Shown in pieces: positions 61,881 to 64,000 of a stretch of 64,000 bases of DNA (within the stretch, counting starts at the first letter, position 1; every line of letters begins with the position of its first letter). Origin of the DNA: Acinetobacter chinensis (lineage in GTDB: Bacteria; Pseudomonadota; Gammaproteobacteria; Pseudomonadales; Moraxellaceae); NCBI RefSeq assembly GCF_002165375.2, contig NZ_CP032134.1:1736001-1800000 (forward strand), written 5' to 3'. The notes under the pieces are model-generated. The model was not told where the DNA came from, searched no databases, and worked only from the letters and a program-made list of their open reading frames with translations. Both the position numbers and the translations under genes were made by a program.

Positions 61881-62471
61881 TTAAAGAAAGTCAATTTCTT
61901 TAAATAAGCTCAAATAAGCTTCTGCTTTCTTTTCAAGTGCTAAGGGATAGGCTCTTGAGGAAGATGGCATTCTGTACAGTGTCAGCTCCCGACCTGCAAA
62001 ATGTGTCTCTACAGCCTGACCAATCACAGGTTTCTGTGTTCCCTCAGGCATGGATAACATCAAGGTGTCTGTTGCTTTATCTCCCGTTGTCATAACACTC
62101 TGACATTGTGGAATTGTACTCAGTAACTGCTTCATGTCTGTAGGCGTAACAATCTGTAAAAACTTATCTGATGCGTTACCCTGTAAACGAACAACCTGAT
62201 AAGCCGTATCAAATATAGCAATTCCTTTTTCATTCAGAAAATCTTGAATCAGTTGTTCTTTAAAATTTTTATTTGGTATATCCAGAAAATAATCTTTATT
62301 TTGAAAAAAAATCAGTCCAAAGATCCGCCACATGTCGTTCTGATAATTCGGATAGTAAAAATCCATTTTCCAGCGTGTTTCAGGCGGCGGAAAACTGCCC
62401 AGCATCAGTAATCTGGCATTTTGTGGTAAAAATGGTTTAAGTGGATGGGTTTCTATTTCCAGATCAGTCAT
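61881..62471 (-). CDS. Uracil-DNA glycosylase-like (DNA-deoxyinosine/mismatch glycosylase) protein
   Basis: 196 residues. The N-terminal motif LLMLGSFPPPETRWKMDFYY, followed by NYQNDMWRIFG, is typical of the family of hypoxanthine/uracil glycosylases related to Mug. C-terminal PSSSRAYPLALEKK is the substrate-stacking loop region. It would excise deaminated bases in base-excision repair. It appears monocistronic. Confidence 0.78.
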   Translation of the reverse strand: MTDLEIETHPLKPFLPQNARLLMLGSFPPPETRWKMDFYYPNYQNDMWRIFGLIFFQNKDYFLDIPNKNFKEQLIQDFLNEKGIAIFDTAYQVVRLQGNASDKFLQIVTPTDMKQLLSTIPQCQSVMTTGDKATDTLMLSMPEGTQKPVIGQAVETHFAGRELTLYRMPSSSRAYPLALEKKAEAYLSLFKEIDFL

Positions 62472-62573
62472 TTAATGCATTATAAAATTTGATATTTATA
62501 GTTTAAATCTTAACATTATTCATTGAACCATAAAAGAAAGTGTAAAACCAAACCCTTAGATGCCTAAACATCC

Positions 62574-63095
62574 TTATTCATCGCATACTTCTCCGTTCTG
62601 CTCTGAAATCACTGTTCCATCCAGTGCTTTATCAACGGCATTTGAAGCCAGCAAACGTTTTTTTGTATTTGTTGTTATTGCATCAATTTCATTGACCGTT
62701 TTATAAGCTGTGTCCGCTGAAAACCTTAGATAAATACAACTGATTGCCATAGAGTTTTTAATCGAAGCCTCTTTAGCTGCCTGTCTGTTACCCGGATCAA
62801 TCAAAATAAACTGCTGCATACTTTTTGCGAACTGCTTTACAGCATTCTGTTGATCAATATTTTTAAAATTCTTTTGTATATATGCATCTATATCATCCCT
62901 GATACCATTGTCATCACCATCAATTCCAGCAATAGTATCAGTCCTTTCAAGTTCAGGAAGTTCACCAGCATCTTCCATTTTAGAAATCTGTTCAGTAAAA
63001 GTCGCTGTTTCTAAGTGTTTCCCAACTGGTTCATATTCACTCTGACATGCGCTGAAAGAGCTTAAAAATAGAATACTTAACGCTAATATTTTCAT
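62574..63095 (-). CDS. Lipoprotein paralogue 1 with a calcium-loop-like motif
   Basis: 173 residues. A signal peptide ends in a cysteine (LSSFSAC17; the lipobox is slightly atypical). A DGDDNGIRDDIDAYI stretch resembles thrombospondin-type-3 or EF-hand-like calcium loops. The C-terminus ends KALDGTVISEQNGEVCDE. It is highly similar to the upstream gene 63172-63714 and to the partial gene at 63866, so this is a tandem family. Function unknown; envelope location. Confidence 0.75.
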   Translation of the reverse strand: MKILALSILFLSSFSACQSEYEPVGKHLETATFTEQISKMEDAGELPELERTDTIAGIDGDDNGIRDDIDAYIQKNFKNIDQQNAVKQFAKSMQQFILIDPGNRQAAKEASIKNSMAISCIYLRFSADTAYKTVNEIDAITTNTKKRLLASNAVDKALDGTVISEQNGEVCDE

Positions 63096-63171
63096 TCATA
63101 GGACAACTGGATAAGTTTTAAATTAAACATAATTAATATTCGGGTTAGGTTATCAGTTGCGGTAATTTTAA

Positions 63172-63714
63172 TTACTCATCGCATACTTCTCCATTTGGTA
63201 TGGAAATGACCGTTCCATCTAAAGCTTTATCGAATGCAACATACTCTAATAAACGTATTTTAGTATTTGTGGTTATACCTAGAATATACTGAACCACACT
63301 TTCATTATTCGATGCTTCCCCATTTGGGAACTTATCAAAGATACAGGTGATAGCTTTAGTGTTTGCAATAGATGCTGCTTTTACAGCGATTTTATCTTCT
63401 TTATTAACCAATAAAGAAGCCTGTAAGATTTTTGCAAATTGACTTGCAGCTTTTTGTTGTTCTTCACTTGTGTAGATTCTACCGATATATACATCTATAT
63501 CATCCCGGATACCATTGTCGTCAGCGTCAATTCCAGCAACAGTGTCAGTTCTGTCGAGTCTGGGAAGTTCACCAGCATCTTCCATTTTAGAAACCTGCTC
63601 AGTAAAAGTCGCTGTTTCTGAGTGTTTCCCAGTTGATTCATATTCACTCTGACATGCGCTAAGTGTGGTTAAGAACAGAATACTTAACGCTAATATTTTG
63701 ATTTTCATTGGCAC
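63172..63714 (-). CDS. Lipoprotein paralogue 2
   Basis: 180 residues with a clear lipobox (LTTLSAC21). It shares with paralogue 1 the segments FTEQVSKMEDAGELP and DADDNGIRDDIDVYI and the C-terminal KALDGTVIS...GEVCDE. The middle regions (after residue 100) differ more, as expected for diversifying paralogues. It lies 76 bp upstream of paralogue 1 in the same direction, perhaps one transcript. Confidence 0.75.
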   Translation of the reverse strand: MPMKIKILALSILFLTTLSACQSEYESTGKHSETATFTEQVSKMEDAGELPRLDRTDTVAGIDADDNGIRDDIDVYIGRIYTSEEQQKAASQFAKILQASLLVNKEDKIAVKAASIANTKAITCIFDKFPNGEASNNESVVQYILGITTNTKIRLLEYVAFDKALDGTVISIPNGEVCDE

Positions 63715-63865
63715 GACAATTTAATATCCTCATATTACTGCATAATTAAATACTGAATCATCATGCACAACACTACTACAAAAGTATATAAAATCATTGT
63801 GTTATCTTTTTTCAGCAATGAATAACCAGAAAAATTTAATTTTTCATTATATAAACTGAAACCTT

Positions 63866-64000
63866 TTATTCATCACATACATCTCCTCTGGGCAATGATA
63901 TAACAGTTCCATCTAAAGCTTTATTCAGCTCTAAATATTCCATCATTCGTTGCTTTGTATTTGTCGTTGCTCCAAGAATTTCTTCGATTACCCTTCCATC
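63866..64000 (-). CDS. Lipoprotein paralogue 3 (partial, C-terminus only)
   Basis: The last 44 codons of a third gene reading leftward from beyond the window edge, ending at TAA 63866. It contains GATTNTKQRMMEYLELNKAL, then DGTVIS and VCDE, matching the ends of paralogues 1 and 2. The N-terminus is outside the window. Confidence 0.75.
   Translation of the reverse strand, partial: DGRVIEEILGATTNTKQRMMEYLELNKALDGTVISLPRGDVCDE

Noticed and set aside
1..64000. CRISPR arrays, rRNA and tRNA genes
   Set aside because: No regularly spaced repeat series and no recognisable rRNA or tRNA sequence was found by reading; a dedicated tRNA scan would be needed to exclude a degenerate case.

Overview
The window looks like a chromosomal stretch of an Acinetobacter (Moraxellaceae) species. 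The DNA is AT-rich, and the gene set is one commonly found in that genus: plsB, sstT, gcvH, a DUF2058 protein, a YddG-type exporter, a three-SCP2 multifunctional beta-oxidation protein, an OsmC-YcaO fusion and an AraC regulator with an arabinose-binding-like domain. The genus call is an inference from proteins and codon style; no rRNA or tRNA was found.

Left part, 1 to about 16.7 kb: accessory DNA. It begins with a 1713-residue NERD nuclease / pseudokinase / kinase-like / superfamily-1 helicase protein, translationally coupled (ATGA overlap) to a gene cut by the window edge. The layout resembles the Mokosh-type anti-phage defence operon. Three copies of one 1282-bp IS3-family element, apparently identical, follow (5381-6662, 7084-8365, 14805-16086), each with its own 3-bp target duplication (AAT, GAC, GAG). 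The first sits 16 bp upstream of the helicase start codon. Between copies 2 and 3 lies a flavin-redox cluster: luciferase-like monooxygenase, LysR regulator, SnoaL-like protein, FMN reductase and Old Yellow Enzyme. Near its right end are two perfect palindromic operators without a visible regulator gene, a diverged copy of DNA found between IS copies 1 and 2, a 15-bp perfect hairpin and a dif-like XerC/XerD site. An AraC-family remnant closes the region. Genes here use CAA/TTA codons freely; genes further right favour CAG/CTG.

Middle part, 16.7 to 49.4 kb: mostly ordinary chromosomal genes. These are DUF1826 and pirin proteins; a CI/LexA-type repressor facing a 46-residue membrane protein across a palindrome-rich operator region; the OsmC-YcaO fusion; a PaaX-family regulator preceded by a probably frameshifted small gene; a fatty-acid desaturase; a metal-dependent hydrolase; a thiolase with the SDR-MaoC-SCP2x3 protein (a side-chain or branched acyl-CoA beta-oxidation pair); YddG; LysR; cysK; plsB; ArsR; SulP; SstT; DUF1275; DUF2058; an MscS channel; an ABC exporter; a MaoC protein; AraC; gcvH; an EF-hand protein; and an MFS transporter.

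Right part, 49.4 to 64 kb: a 5'-truncated pilU abuts the end of a DAHP synthase gene. Upstream of the synthase is the most striking regulatory structure here: a promoter, a 16-codon leader peptide with Tyr-Tyr-Phe-Trp, a chain of alternately pairing segments, an intrinsic terminator, then a second 34-codon leader peptide with nine aromatic residues in 14 positions. This looks like tandem ribosome-mediated attenuation by aromatic amino acids. The divergent neighbour is a TyrB-like aminotransferase. Then come an ABC-F protein, glutathione-dependent formaldehyde dehydrogenase, a phospholipase-D-family lipoprotein, a methyltransferase, a MocR regulator with a divergent EamA transporter, a uracil-DNA-glycosylase-like protein and a tandem array of at least three paralogous Cys-lipoproteins running off the right edge.
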